Positions 1-17,778 of a DNA stretch of 64,000 nucleotides are shown here, one piece after another. Below the pieces are notes generated by a model, which saw only the letters and a program-made list of their open reading frames with translations, searched no databases and was not told the DNA's origin. Origin of the DNA: Glycomyces albidus (GTDB taxonomy: Bacteria; Actinomycetota; Actinomycetes; Mycobacteriales; Micromonosporaceae); NCBI RefSeq assembly GCF_009451885.1, contig NZ_WIAO01000023.1:27921-91920 (forward strand), given 5' to 3'. Position 1 is the first letter of the stretch, and each line of letters starts with the position of its first letter. Made by a program: the position numbers and the translations under genes.

Positions 1-2709
<2,709 letters not shown>

Positions 2710-2710
2710 A

Positions 2711-4765
2711 GTGGGCCAGTCAGACCACCCCTGGGAACCGGCGTTCGAATGGACCGCCCCGGGCCTCCACCTGGCCTTCGACCATGCCGACGACCACCCG
2801 GTCCGGCTCGTGCGGCTCGCGACCGGACCCGAGGCGCCGTCGGCGGCCGGGCCCTGGGCGATCGTCGACGTGTACACCCCCGGCGAGCACCGCGCCCGCA
2901 ACAACCAGAGCCTCCTGCACTCGGGCGCCGGGCAGCGGCTCCGCTACACCGGCCACGAACCGCACGGTGACGAGCTGCGCATCCGCCAGCGCGACCCCGG
3001 CACCGGCCTCGAGGTGACGAGCGTCTTCCGGGCCGCCGGGCCGGGCCTCCAGATCCGGCACACCGTGCGCAACGGCTCCGAGCGGGAGCTCGTCCTGCTC
3101 TCGGTGAGCTCGGCGCTCATCGCCGTCCCCGACGACGGTTCGCACGAGCTGCTCTGGGGCGAGAGCGAATGGCTCGCCGAAGGGCGCTGGCACCGGCGTC
3201 CGCTGGCCGAGCTGCTGCCCGACATCGATCCGGCGCTGCACGGCGGCCAGTACTCGCGCGGCCTCTTCTCGCTGACCAGCCACGGAAGCTGGTCGAGCGG
3301 TTCGTTCCTGCCGACCGGGGTCCTCGCGAGCGCGGACGGCCCTTCGGTCGCGTGGCAGGTCGAGACCAGCGCGGGATGGCACTGGGAGGCGGCGCTGACG
3401 GGCGGGACGGTCACGGTCGGCGTGCACGGCGCGACCGACATGCACCACCAGTTCGCCGTCCGCCTGGCTCCCGGGGAGGAGTTCACGAGCGTCCCCGCCG
3501 GGTTGTGCGCGGTGGACGGCGGTCGTGACGCGGCGTTCGCGGCGCTCACGGACTACCGGCGCGCGATCCGCGAGACGCGCCCGGTCGACGCGCGGCTTCC
3601 GGTGGTCTACAACGACTACATGAACACCCTCATGGGGTGGCCGACCACGGAGCGGCTGCTGCCGCTCGTCGGGGCCGCCGCCGAGGCGGGCGCGGAGTAC
3701 TTCTGCATCGACGCCGGATGGTTCGCCGCCCTGGAAGGCAACTGGTGGACGAACGCCGGCGACTGGACCGAGGCGCCCGACCGGTTCACCGGCGGTCTCA
3801 TCTCGGTGGTCGATGCGATCCGCGACAACGGGATGCGCCCTGGCCTGTGGCTCGAACCGGAGGCCGTCGGCGTCGAGTCGCCGGTCGCGGCGCGGCTGCC
3901 GGCCGAGGCGTTCTTCCAGCGGTTCGGCGAGCGCGTCAGCGAGGCCGGGCACTTCCAGCTCGACCTGCGGCACCCGGCGGCGCGGGCCCACCTGGACGAG
4001 ACCGTGGACCGGCTCGTGGACGAGTTCGGGATCGCGTTCTTCAAGCTCGACTACAACACGAACACGGGACTCGGGACCGATGTGGACGCCGCCGCACCGG
4101 GAGCCGGGCTCCTGGGCCATACCCGCGCCTTCCGCGACTGGCTCCGCGACGCACAGGCGCGGCACCCGAACGTCCTGTTCGAGAACTGCGGCTCTGGCGC
4201 GATGCGCATGGACTATCACATACTGTCCGTGGTACACCTGCAGTCGACCAGCGACCAGCAGGACTTCCGGCGGTACGCGCCGATCGCCGCGGCCGCGCCC
4301 GCGAGCGTCCTTCCCGAGCAGGCCGGGAACTGGGCCTACCCGGCCGCATCGATGAGCCTGGAGGAGACGGCGTTCGCGATGACGGCGGGCGTCACGGGGC
4401 GGATCTACCTCTCCGGGTTCCTCAACGAGCTCGACGGTGAGCAGTCCGCGCTGGTGCGCGAAGCCGTTGCGCTCCACAAGGACTGGCGCCACCGCATCGC
4501 CGAGGCGCATCCGGCGTGGCCGCTCGGCCTCCCCGGCTGGGACGACGACGTGATCGCGCTGCAACTGGACGCCGGTCCGGAGTCGCTGCTCGCGCTGTGG
4601 TCGCGAGGCGCGGCCGCGGAGATCGCGCTGCCGGGACTGCGCGGCAGGGCCGTCGAGCAGCGCTATCCGGTCGCTCTGCCGCAGTGGACGGTCCGCACGT
4701 CCGAGGGCGCGCCGGTCATCGAGGTGCCGGCCGGTCCCGCCGCCCGGATCTTCACGGTGCGGTAG
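2711..4765 (+). CDS. GH36 alpha-galactosidase
   Basis: Releases alpha-linked galactose from oligosaccharides of the raffinose or galactomannan kind. The 684-aa protein has an N-terminal beta-sandwich, a TIM barrel with the GH36 motifs CIDAGW, FFKLDYN (nucleophile Asp, residue 447) and STSDQQD (acid/base Asp, residue 515), and a C-terminal beta domain. Length matches bacterial GH36. The chosen start is GTG 2711, one base after the GH2 stop, with GGAG at about 2700-2703. The reading frame is open much further upstream, but that part overlaps the GH2 gene and looks like shadow sequence. No signal peptide is visible, so the enzyme is probably cytoplasmic and acts on imported galactosides with its GH2 neighbour. 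Confidence 0.93.
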   Translation: MGQSDHPWEPAFEWTAPGLHLAFDHADDHPVRLVRLATGPEAPSAAGPWAIVDVYTPGEHRARNNQSLLHSGAGQRLRYTGHEPHGDELRIRQRDPGTGLEVTSVFRAAGPGLQIRHTVRNGSERELVLLSVSSALIAVPDDGSHELLWGESEWLAEGRWHRRPLAELLPDIDPALHGGQYSRGLFSLTSHGSWSSGSFLPTGVLASADGPSVAWQVETSAGWHWEAALTGGTVTVGVHGATDMHHQFAVRLAPGEEFTSVPAGLCAVDGGRDAAFAALTDYRRAIRETRPVDARLPVVYNDYMNTLMGWPTTERLLPLVGAAAEAGAEYFCIDAGWFAALEGNWWTNAGDWTEAPDRFTGGLISVVDAIRDNGMRPGLWLEPEAVGVESPVAARLPAEAFFQRFGERVSEAGHFQLDLRHPAARAHLDETVDRLVDEFGIAFFKLDYNTNTGLGTDVDAAAPGAGLLGHTRAFRDWLRDAQARHPNVLFENCGSGAMRMDYHILSVVHLQSTSDQQDFRRYAPIAAAAPASVLPEQAGNWAYPAASMSLEETAFAMTAGVTGRIYLSGFLNELDGEQSALVREAVALHKDWRHRIAEAHPAWPLGLPGWDDDVIALQLDAGPESLLALWSRGAAAEIALPGLRGRAVEQRYPVALPQWTVRTSEGAPVIEVPAGPAARIFTVR

Positions 4766-4867
4766 CCGACGCGCTTCCACTGGCGCCCGCCCCGGCCCCG
4801 CCCGTGCGGCGCGGGAGACCGGCCGCTTGCGCTGTGCCGAGCGGGCCGTCTCGCCTATCGTGGAGGG

Positions 4868-5239
4868 ATGGCCGTCTTCGACGAACTGCTCGAACTGGAA
4901 CACGCCGGTTGGCGCGCGCTGTGCGACGGGACCGGAGCGGGGTTCTACGAATCGACGATGTCCGCCGACGGGCGGATGGTGCTGGCGAACGGCATGTCCC
5001 TCGACCGCGCCGCAACGGTCGAGGCGCTGCGCGAGGCGCCGCCCTGGGCCGGGTACGAGATCACCGACCCCCGCCTGGTTCCGCTCGGTGACGAGGCCGC
5101 CGCGCTCGTCTACGCGGGACACGCCTGGAGGCGCGGCGAACCGCCGTTCCACGCCTTGATGTCCTCCGTCTACCGGCGCACGGAAGGGGCATGGCGCCTC
5201 AGCCTGTACCAGCAGACACCGACGGCGGGCGAGGACTAG
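4868..5239 (+). CDS. NTF2-like (DUF4440/SnoaL-type) small protein
   Basis: A 123-aa cytoplasmic protein with the layout of the NTF2-like alpha+beta cone fold: an N-terminal helix with ELLELEHAGWRAL, a middle strand pair (AAALVYAGHAWRR), and a final strand SSVYRRTEGAWRLSLYQQTP typical of DUF4440 proteins. Such proteins may be small-molecule binding, isomerase-like or uncharacterised, and no catalytic residue can be assigned here. The ATG is preceded by GGAGG with short spacing. It lies about 100 bp after the alpha-galactosidase on the same strand and could be a separate unit. Function unknown. Confidence 0.75.
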   Translation: MAVFDELLELEHAGWRALCDGTGAGFYESTMSADGRMVLANGMSLDRAATVEALREAPPWAGYEITDPRLVPLGDEAAALVYAGHAWRRGEPPFHALMSSVYRRTEGAWRLSLYQQTPTAGED

Positions 5240-5341
5240 CGCCGGCGGTTCCGTTCCGCCTGTTCGCGCTCCACTTTCGCCCTACCGTCACCAGACATCC
5301 GATGAAACGCCCCAGCGGCCTGACCAATCCGGCTGTAGGGG

Positions 5342-5399
5342 CCGAATATTCGCATACTTGACTTGATTGATCCAACCTTTATAGACTGCCTTCAATATC
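5342..5399 (+). promoter_or_regulatory. Promoter block of the GH95 gene, shared with the GH2 gene at 11.7 kb
   Basis: Contains a perfect 10-bp palindrome CGAATATTCG (5343-5352), then TTGACT (-35, 5358-5363), a 16-bp spacer and TATAGA (-10, 5380-5385), followed by CTGCCTTCAATATC. The whole block aligns without gaps to 11657-11714 with about seven mismatches in 58 positions, although the surrounding sequence differs. The palindrome just upstream of -35 is a candidate operator. The regulator is not identified. Confidence 0.75.
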
Positions 5400-5440
5400 A
5401 GGAGGTCGCGGTCGCGGCCACTTCCCCTCGGAGGCTCCCT

Positions 5441-8287
5441 ATGGCGGCGCTGCGTCGAAGACAGGTGATCAAGTACGGGGCGGTGGGCGCGCTCGCGGCC
5501 CCGCTCCAGTGGACGGAACCGGCGTCGGCGGTGCCGGCGGCGGTGCGCGACGCCGGCGACATGGCCCTGTGGTACGACGAGCAGGCGGGCACCGACTGGC
5601 TGCGCGCGCTCCCGGTCGGCAACGGCCGCCTGGGAGCGATGGTCTTCGGCAACAGCGCCACGGAGCGCTTGCAGCTCAACGAGGACACGGTCTGGGCGGG
5701 CGGCCCGCACGACTACAGCAACACCGCCGGAGCCGACGCCCTCCAGCAGATCCGGCAACTCGTCTTCGCGAACCAGTGGGGCCAGGCCCAGAACCTCATC
5801 AACCAGGCGATGCTCGGCAAGCCCGCCGGACAGCTCGCCTACCAGCCGGTCGGCGACCTCAACCTGACGTTCCCCGGCATCGGCGGGACCTCCGAGTACG
5901 AGCGTTGGCTCGACCTCACCACCGCCGCCACCGGCGTCGGCTACGTCGCGAACGGCGTGCGCTACCGGCGCGAGGTCATCGCCACCGCCCCTGACCAGGT
6001 CATCGCCGTGCGCCTCACCGCCGGCACGGCCGGGCGGATCTCGTTCAGCGCCTCGTTCACGACCCCGCAGCGCGCCTCCAAGTCCAGTCCGGACGCCCGC
6101 ACCATCGCCCTCGACGGCAGGTCCGGCGACCACCGGGGCATCGCCGGCTCGGTCAGGTTCCTCGCGCTCGCGCGCGCGGTCGTCCAAGGCGGCAGCACCT
6201 CCTCGACCGGGGGCGTGCTCCAGGTGTCCAATGCGGACGCCGTGACGCTGCTCGTCTCGATCGGGACGAGCTACGTCGACTACCGGCGCGTGGACGGCGA
6301 CTACCAGGGCATCGCCTGGGGCCACCTCAACGCCGCGACGAACACCTCCTACGACGACCTCCGGTCCCGGCACGTGGCCGACTACCGGGAGCTGTTCGAC
6401 CGCACCGTCATCGACCTCGGACGCACCGCCGCGGCGGACCAGCCGACCGACACCCGCATCGCCCGGCACGGGTCGGGCGCCGACCCCCAGTTCTCGGCGC
6501 TGCTGTTCCAGTACGGCAGGTACCTGCTGATCTCCTCCTCGCGCCCCGGCACCCAGCCGGCCAACCTCCAGGGCATCTGGAACGAGTCGATGACGCCGTC
6601 CTGGGAGTCGAAGTACACGCTCAACGCGAACCTGCCCATGAACTACTGGCCGGCCGACACGACGAACCTGTCCGAGTGCTTCGAGCCGGTGTTCGACATG
6701 ATCGACGACCTCGCGGTCACCGGCGCGCGCACCGCCGACGTCCAGTACGGCGCCGGCGGCTGGGTCGCCCACCACAACACCGACGGGTGGCGCGGGACCT
6801 CGGTGGTCGACGACGCCCGGTGGGGCATGTGGCCCACCGGAGGCGCGTGGCTGGCGACCATGATCTGGGACCACTACCGGTTCACCGGCGACCGGGCCTT
6901 CCTCGAGGACCACTACCCCGCGATGAAGGGGGCCGCCCAGTTCTTCCTGGACACCCTGGTGGAGGAGCCGAACCTGCACTGGCTGGTGACCAACCCGTCG
7001 AACTCGCCGGAGATGCTCCACCACACCGACGCGACCGTGTGCGCGGGGCCCACCATGGACAACCAGATCCTGCGGGACCTCTTCGACGGCTGCATGCGCG
7101 CCGGCGAGGTCCTCGGCGTGGACGCGGGCTTCCGCGGCGAGGTCCTCGCGGCCCGGAACCGGCTGGCCCCCATGCGGGTCGGTTCGCGCGGCAACATCAT
7201 GGAGTACCTGCACGACTGGATCGAGACCGATCCCCAGCACCGGCACATCTCGCACCTGTACGGCCTGCACCCGAGCAACCAGATCACCAAGCGCGGCACG
7301 CCGCAGCTCTACACGGCCGCCCGCCGGACCCTGGAGTTGCGCGGCGACGCCGGCACCGGCTGGTCCCTGGCCTGGAAGATCAACTACTGGGCCCGCATGG
7401 AGGAGGGGACGAGGGCGCACGACCTCATCCGGCAGCTCGTCACCCCGGAACGGCTCGCCCCCAACATGTTCGATCTGCATCCGCCGTTCCAGATCGACGG
7501 CAACTTCGGTGCGACCTCTGGGATCGCCGAGATGCTGCTCCAGAGCCACGGCGGCGAGCTGCACGTGCTGCCCGCGCTGCCGTCGGCCTGGCCCGCCGGC
7601 AGCGTCTCGGGCCTGCGCGGCCGCGGCGGATACACCGTCGGCGCCGCATGGAGCGGCGGCACCGCGGACGAGATCACCGTCGTCCCCGACCGCGCCGGCA
7701 CCGTGCGGATCCGCAGCCGCATGTTCACCGGCGACTACGAGCTCGTGGACGAGTCGAACGGCGCGGCGATCGTCCCCGGCGAGCCCGAAGGCGACGTGGT
7801 CGAGTTCCCGGTCCAGGCCGGCCGCACCTACCGGGCCACGTCCCTCGGCGATCCGCCGGTGGTCCAGCCCGGTGTGCACTACCGGCTGGTGGCGCAGCAC
7901 AGCGGTAAGGCGGCCGACATCGAGGGCGCGTCGACTGCGGCGGGTGCGCGTCTGGTCCAGTGGCCGGTCAACAGCGGTGCGAACCAGCAGTTCGATTTCG
8001 TGGACGCCGGGAGCGGGTACTGGCGGATCCGGGCCCGTCACTCGGGCTTGGTGCTCCAGGTGTCCGGTACCGGCACCGGAGCGGACATCACCCAGCAGCC
8101 CACCTCCAGCGCCACGAGCCAGCAGTGGCAGGTCGTCGACCGCGGCAGCGGTGTCGTCAGCCTCGTCAACCGCGCCGGCGGCCTCGCCATGGACGTCTGG
8201 AGCCAGTCCACTGCGGACGGCGCCCGCATCTCCATGTGGAACTCCACCGGAGCGGCGAACCAGCGCTTCGAACTGCGGAGGGTCTGA
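5441..8287 (+). CDS. Exported GH95 alpha-L-fucosidase with C-terminal RICIN domain
   Basis: Removes alpha-1,2-linked L-fucose (some GH95 members act on alpha-L-galactose), for example from xyloglucan side chains. The 948-aa protein starts at ATG 5441 behind GGAGG. An in-frame ATT/ATG-less extension to 5363 lies inside the promoter and is rejected. The N-terminus (MAALRRRQVIKYGAVGALAAP) resembles a Tat/Sec signal. GH95 hallmarks are NGRLGAMVFG near the N-terminus, the Asn pair in LNANLPMNYWP (residues 395 and 397) and LVTNPSNSPE with the probable acid Glu524. From about residue 811 a beta-trefoil RICIN lectin domain follows, with QQF, QQW and QRF repeats. A strong hairpin follows the stop. Confidence 0.93.
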   Translation: MAALRRRQVIKYGAVGALAAPLQWTEPASAVPAAVRDAGDMALWYDEQAGTDWLRALPVGNGRLGAMVFGNSATERLQLNEDTVWAGGPHDYSNTAGADALQQIRQLVFANQWGQAQNLINQAMLGKPAGQLAYQPVGDLNLTFPGIGGTSEYERWLDLTTAATGVGYVANGVRYRREVIATAPDQVIAVRLTAGTAGRISFSASFTTPQRASKSSPDARTIALDGRSGDHRGIAGSVRFLALARAVVQGGSTSSTGGVLQVSNADAVTLLVSIGTSYVDYRRVDGDYQGIAWGHLNAATNTSYDDLRSRHVADYRELFDRTVIDLGRTAAADQPTDTRIARHGSGADPQFSALLFQYGRYLLISSSRPGTQPANLQGIWNESMTPSWESKYTLNANLPMNYWPADTTNLSECFEPVFDMIDDLAVTGARTADVQYGAGGWVAHHNTDGWRGTSVVDDARWGMWPTGGAWLATMIWDHYRFTGDRAFLEDHYPAMKGAAQFFLDTLVEEPNLHWLVTNPSNSPEMLHHTDATVCAGPTMDNQILRDLFDGCMRAGEVLGVDAGFRGEVLAARNRLAPMRVGSRGNIMEYLHDWIETDPQHRHISHLYGLHPSNQITKRGTPQLYTAARRTLELRGDAGTGWSLAWKINYWARMEEGTRAHDLIRQLVTPERLAPNMFDLHPPFQIDGNFGATSGIAEMLLQSHGGELHVLPALPSAWPAGSVSGLRGRGGYTVGAAWSGGTADEITVVPDRAGTVRIRSRMFTGDYELVDESNGAAIVPGEPEGDVVEFPVQAGRTYRATSLGDPPVVQPGVHYRLVAQHSGKAADIEGASTAAGARLVQWPVNSGANQQFDFVDAGSGYWRIRARHSGLVLQVSGTGTGADITQQPTSSATSQQWQVVDRGSGVVSLVNRAGGLAMDVWSQSTADGARISMWNSTGAANQRFELRRV
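7861..8037 (+). repeat. RICIN-encoding repeat, copy 1 (identical to 15080-15256)
   Basis: These 177 bp match 15080-15256 base for base. Similarity continues with scattered changes to about 8140. The segment encodes the first two thirds of the RICIN domain. It uses codons such as GGT and GCG-GGT more often than the flanking catalytic sequence does. Identity at silent positions between two otherwise unrelated enzymes indicates recent domain transfer or gene conversion. Confidence 0.97.
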
Positions 8288-8291
8288 ACGC

Positions 8292-8325
8292 GGGGCCGGC
8301 CGGTGCGGTCGCACCGGCCGGCCCC
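8292..8325. terminator. Bidirectional hairpin terminator between GH95 and the ABC operon
   Basis: A perfect 15-bp inverted repeat (8292-8306 and 8311-8325) with a GGTC loop lies between two convergent stop codons. There is no U-tract, which is common in high-GC actinomycetes. Confidence 0.85.
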
Positions 8326-8349
8326 AGAAAGCCGAACGGCGCCACCGCT

Positions 8350-9144
8350 TCAGGCCGGTGCTGTGTCCTCCGGTTCGGTGACGAGCGCTCCGGTCATGGC
8401 CGCGACCAGGTCGTCCGTGGTGGCGTCCGCCGCCCGGAACCGGGCGGTGCGCCGGCCGAGCCGCATGACCTCGACGCGGTCGGCGATCTCCAGCACCTGC
8501 GGCATGTTGTGGCTCACCAGCACGACCGATCTCCCGGCGGCGCGGGCGCGGTCGATGACCTCGAGCACCCGCTGCGTCTGGACCACGCCGAGCGCCGCGG
8601 TCGGCTCGTCGAGGACCACCACGCTCGTCGCCCACACGACCGCCCGGGCGACCGCGACGCTCTGGCGCTGCCCGCCCGACAGCATCGCGATCGGGGCGGT
8701 CACGCGCGGGATCCGGACGCCGAGCTGTTCGAGCGCCTCGGCGGCGCCTCTGCGCATCGCGCGCTTGTCGAGCAGGCCGATCATCCCCGGCAGCCCTGTG
8801 CGTTTGATCTCGCGGCCGAGGTAGAGGTTGGCGGCGACGCTGAGGTCGTCGGCGACGGCGAGGTCCTGGTACACGGTCTCCACCCCGGCCCGCCGGGCGT
8901 CCAGCGGGGAGCCGAACCGCTCGGGGCGGCCGTCGACCAGGATCTCGCCCTCGTCCTGCGGCTGGGCCCCGGAGAGCACCTTGATCAGGGTGCTCTTCCC
9001 GGCGCCGTTGTCGCCGATCAGCGCCACGACCTCGCCGCGGTGGACGGCGAAGTCGGCGCCGCGGAGCGCCTCGACGTGCCCGAAGCGCTTGACGATCCCG
9101 CGCGCCTCCAGCACCGGACGCGCGGCGTCCCCGGTCGCGCTCAC
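8350..9144 (-). CDS. Sugar ABC importer ATPase, single-domain (FrcA-like)
   Basis: Energises the ribose/fructose-type importer encoded upstream. The 264-aa protein has one nucleotide-binding domain: Walker A GDNGAGKST, Q-loop VYQDLAV, signature LSGGQRQ, Walker B VVVLDEP and an H-loop SHN. RbsA-like partners of this permease class usually carry two fused ATPase domains (about 500 aa). The half-size form matches FrcA-type systems. The GTG start at 9144 overlaps the binding-protein stop (GTGA), implying translational coupling. Third gene of the operon. Confidence 0.93.
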   Translation of the reverse strand: MSATGDAARPVLEARGIVKRFGHVEALRGADFAVHRGEVVALIGDNGAGKSTLIKVLSGAQPQDEGEILVDGRPERFGSPLDARRAGVETVYQDLAVADDLSVAANLYLGREIKRTGLPGMIGLLDKRAMRRGAAEALEQLGVRIPRVTAPIAMLSGGQRQSVAVARAVVWATSVVVLDEPTAALGVVQTQRVLEVIDRARAAGRSVVLVSHNMPQVLEIADRVEVMRLGRRTARFRAADATTDDLVAAMTGALVTEPEDTAPA

Positions 9145-10175
9145 TGGTCCACCGGCGGGTTGTCGCAGCTCGGTTCGAGCACCGCCTGCACCTCCGGCGA
9201 GTCGATGTTCTCCGGGGTCACGAACGTGACGCCGGTGTCGGCCGACTCCATCGGCGCGCCCTCCTGGAGGTGCTCCACCATGTTCTGGACACCGAAGAAG
9301 CCCATGCGGAACGGGTTCTGCACCACCAGTGCGGCGATCTGGCCGTTGCGCAAGCCCGCGATCTCGTCCGGTGCGGCGTCCCATCCGATGATGACGACCT
9401 CGCCGGTCCTCCCGGCGGCCTCGACCGCCTGCGCGGCGCCCAGGACGCTGGGCTCGTTGGCGGCGAAGATGCCGGCCAGGTCCGGGTTGGCGGTGAGGAT
9501 GTCCTCGGTGACCCGGCGGGCCTCGTTGACGTCGCTGTGGCTGGGCTGCTGCCCGACCAGGTTCAGGCCGGCGTGCTGCGCCAGGCCCTCGGTGAAGCCC
9601 TCGACCCGTTCGGTGTTCGTCTGCGAACCGGGCTGGAACTCGATGAGCGCCACATCGTGCTCGCCTTCGCCGAGCGCTTCGGCGAGCAGGTTCGCGGCCT
9701 CGACCGCGCCGGCGCGGTTGTCGGTGGCGTACAGGGGGACCTCGTCGGGCTGCGGGTCGGTGCCGGAGTCGATCATGGCGACCGGGACCCCGGCGTCGAG
9801 CGCGCTCTGCGTCGCGGGCGCCAGCGCCGCGGAGTCGGTGGCGGCGTACACGATGCCGTCGACGTCCTGGGTGACGAAGTTCTGGATCAGGTTCACCTGG
9901 CCTTCCACGTCGGTCTCCGCGCTCACGCCGTCCCAGTTCACGGTGACGTCTCCGGCGAGCTCGGCGGCGCACTCGGCCCCGGCCCGCACGGTGCTCCAGA
10001 ACTCGTGGCCGACCGCTTTGGGGACGACGGCGAGCTCCAGCGGTCCGTCGACCGTGCCGGCCTCGCCTTCGCCGGAGTCGTCGCGGACCTCGACGCCGCC
10101 GCAGGCGCCGGCGGTGAGGGCCGACAGGGCCGCGAGTGCGGCGAGACCGCTGCGGATCCTCGTGTTGATGGCCAT
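9141..10175 (-). CDS. Sugar-binding lipoprotein of ribose/fructose-type ABC importer
   Basis: Extracellular receptor of the importer. The 344-aa precursor has the signal peptide MAINTRIRSGLAALAALSAL followed by a lipobox (TAGAC), so it is a lipid-anchored protein. The mature part has the periplasmic-binding-protein class I pattern of RbsB/FrcB: AVVPKAVGHEFW, TDSAALAPATQSALDAGVPV, DILTANPDLAGIFAANEPS and VIIGWDAAPDEI. The start ATG 10175 follows a purine-rich site. Ligand not determinable; fucose, fructose or another monosaccharide are possible given the fucosidase next door. Confidence 0.92.
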   Translation of the reverse strand: MAINTRIRSGLAALAALSALTAGACGGVEVRDDSGEGEAGTVDGPLELAVVPKAVGHEFWSTVRAGAECAAELAGDVTVNWDGVSAETDVEGQVNLIQNFVTQDVDGIVYAATDSAALAPATQSALDAGVPVAMIDSGTDPQPDEVPLYATDNRAGAVEAANLLAEALGEGEHDVALIEFQPGSQTNTERVEGFTEGLAQHAGLNLVGQQPSHSDVNEARRVTEDILTANPDLAGIFAANEPSVLGAAQAVEAAGRTGEVVIIGWDAAPDEIAGLRNGQIAALVVQNPFRMGFFGVQNMVEHLQEGAPMESADTGVTFVTPENIDSPEVQAVLEPSCDNPPVDQ

Positions 10176-10213
10176 GGCCTTGTCCTTCCGTCCGGTGAGG
10201 TGGAGTGGGGGCT

Positions 10214-11221
10214 TCAGCCGCGGGCTTCGAGGCGCCGCCGCCGGAACTGGTCGAAGTAGACGGCGGCCCAGATGATGAGGCCGACGATGACCTGCTGGTA
10301 GTGGATGCTGATGCCCAGGAGCACGGACCCGTTGCGCACCAGGGCGATGAGGAACGCGCCGATGAGGGTCCCGGCGATCCGCCCCTGGCCGCCGAACAGG
10401 CTGGCGCCGCCGATGACCGCCGCGGCGATGGCGTCGAGTTCGAGGCCGATCCCGTAGTTCGGCTGGCCGGAGTTCACCCGCGAGGCCGCGACCATGCCGC
10501 CCAGGCCGACCAGGGCGCCGGCCAGCACGTACACGGCGGTGAGGTTGCGGCGCACCGCGATCCCGGCACGGCGCGCCGCCTCCAGGTTGGAGCCCATCGC
10601 GTAGACGTACTGGCCGAAGCGGGACTGCGACAGCAGGCAGGACGCCGCCAGCGCGACGACGGCGGTGATGACGACGGCGAAGGGGATGCCGGCGATCTCG
10701 CCGTTGCCGAGGAGCTGGAACGATTCGGGCAGGCTGTAGACGCCCACGGCGCCGGTGACGATGAAGACGAGTCCGCGTCCGGCCGACATCATGCCGAGTG
10801 TGGCGATGAACGGCGGGAGACCTGCGCCGGCCACGAGCAGGCCGTTGACGAGCCCTGCCGCGGCGCCGACGGCGATGGCGACGGCGGCGGCCTCCCAGAC
10901 GGAGAACCCGAGGTCGCGGACGACGAGGGCCCCGACGACTCCGGCCAGCGCGGCGACGGCGCCGACCGAGAGGTCGATCCCCTTGGTGATGATGACCATC
11001 GTCTGCGCGACCGCGATGATCGCGATGACCGCGGTCTGGGATCCGATGTTGAACAGGTTGTCGGCGGTGAGGAAGTGCGGACTGGCGAGGCTGAGGGCGA
11101 TGAACAGCACGACGAGTGCGGTGGCGGCCGTGAACTCGGAGACGGCGTAGGAGACGTGCTCCCGCAGCCACCGGCGGCACCGGACGCGCAGCCCGGCGGG
11201 CGGCGACTCGACGCCGGTCAT
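10214..11221 (-). CDS. Sugar ABC importer permease (RbsC/FrcC family)
   Basis: Forms the membrane channel of the importer. The 335-aa protein has about nine to ten hydrophobic segments and family motifs: DLSVGAVAALAGVVGA after TKGI, GLPPFIATLGMMSAGRGL, and AVIGGASLFGGQGRIAGTLIGA. It is first in the minus-strand operon permease-binding protein-ATPase and overlaps no upstream gene. The start ATG 11221 is preceded by GGAGG on the minus strand. A longer frame to 11641 exists but reads as non-coding. No kinase or catabolic gene is in the operon. Confidence 0.93.
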   Translation of the reverse strand: MTGVESPPAGLRVRCRRWLREHVSYAVSEFTAATALVVLFIALSLASPHFLTADNLFNIGSQTAVIAIIAVAQTMVIITKGIDLSVGAVAALAGVVGALVVRDLGFSVWEAAAVAIAVGAAAGLVNGLLVAGAGLPPFIATLGMMSAGRGLVFIVTGAVGVYSLPESFQLLGNGEIAGIPFAVVITAVVALAASCLLSQSRFGQYVYAMGSNLEAARRAGIAVRRNLTAVYVLAGALVGLGGMVAASRVNSGQPNYGIGLELDAIAAAVIGGASLFGGQGRIAGTLIGAFLIALVRNGSVLLGISIHYQQVIVGLIIWAAVYFDQFRRRRLEARG

Positions 11222-17396
<6,175 letters not shown>

Positions 17397-17422
17397 CCCG
17401 CCCCTGAACCGCCGTCCCAATC

Positions 17423-17452
17423 ACGGGCCCCGAGCGAGCGCTCGGGGCCCGT
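17423..17452. terminator. Hairpin terminator after the GH2/GH-A unit
   Basis: A perfect 14-bp inverted repeat (17423-17436 and 17439-17452) with a 2-base gap, so the real stem is slightly shorter. It lies 27 bp after the stop codon. Confidence 0.8.
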
Positions 17453-17778
17453 CACGTCCGCTGCGGCCGTTGCGGCACCGCCCGGATTACGGGGGTAGAT
17501 GCGAATTCGCCTGATTATGCGAGTTCTAGCGATATCGCCGCGGAGAGATCCGATCTATCGACTACGCAATGCTGCGGATCCAGTCGATTTACAGGAAATC
17601 TCGAATTTGCGCAACTATTCTCGCGATAAAGATCAGATCTTTTCTCGCCACGAGTATTGACGAACCCCAGTACTCACTTTACCGTGACACTCACGAAGCC
17701 GGATCGCGAAGGAGCGAGCGTGAGTGTCTTCAACGGGGTGTGTCGCACTGCGGCACAAGGAATGACGGAGCGAGCACG
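17453..17778 (+). promoter_or_regulatory. AT-rich control region of the Lpl-type importer operon
   Basis: The region has clearly lower GC than the genes. It carries two 10-bp perfect palindromes, GCGAATTCGC (17501-17510) and GCGATATCGC (17529-17538), 28 bp apart. A candidate promoter is TTGACG (17657-17662), 17 bp, TACCGT (17680-17685). The -10 overlaps TCAC-TTTACC-GTGA (17674-17687), an inverted repeat that resembles the CTTTACCG sequence before the GH51 gene. A leader ORF occupies 17720-17782. Confidence 0.5.

Noticed and set aside
2720..5152. Long minus-strand open frame (810 codons) across the GH36 gene
   Set aside because: Arg/Gly/Pro-rich shadow of a high-GC gene; the plus strand encodes a full GH36 with catalytic motifs.
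5363..5440. N-terminal extension of GH95 starting at 5363
   Set aside because: It would start inside the -35/-10 region; ATG 5441 has a proper GGAGG.
5288..8635. Minus-strand frame of 1115 codons across the GH95 gene
   Set aside because: Antisense shadow, no domain pattern, conflicts with GH95 and the promoter.
17569..17778. N-terminal extension of the LplB-like permease
   Set aside because: Runs through the AT-rich promoter; GTG 17779 with GGAG and the permease-typical basic start fit better.
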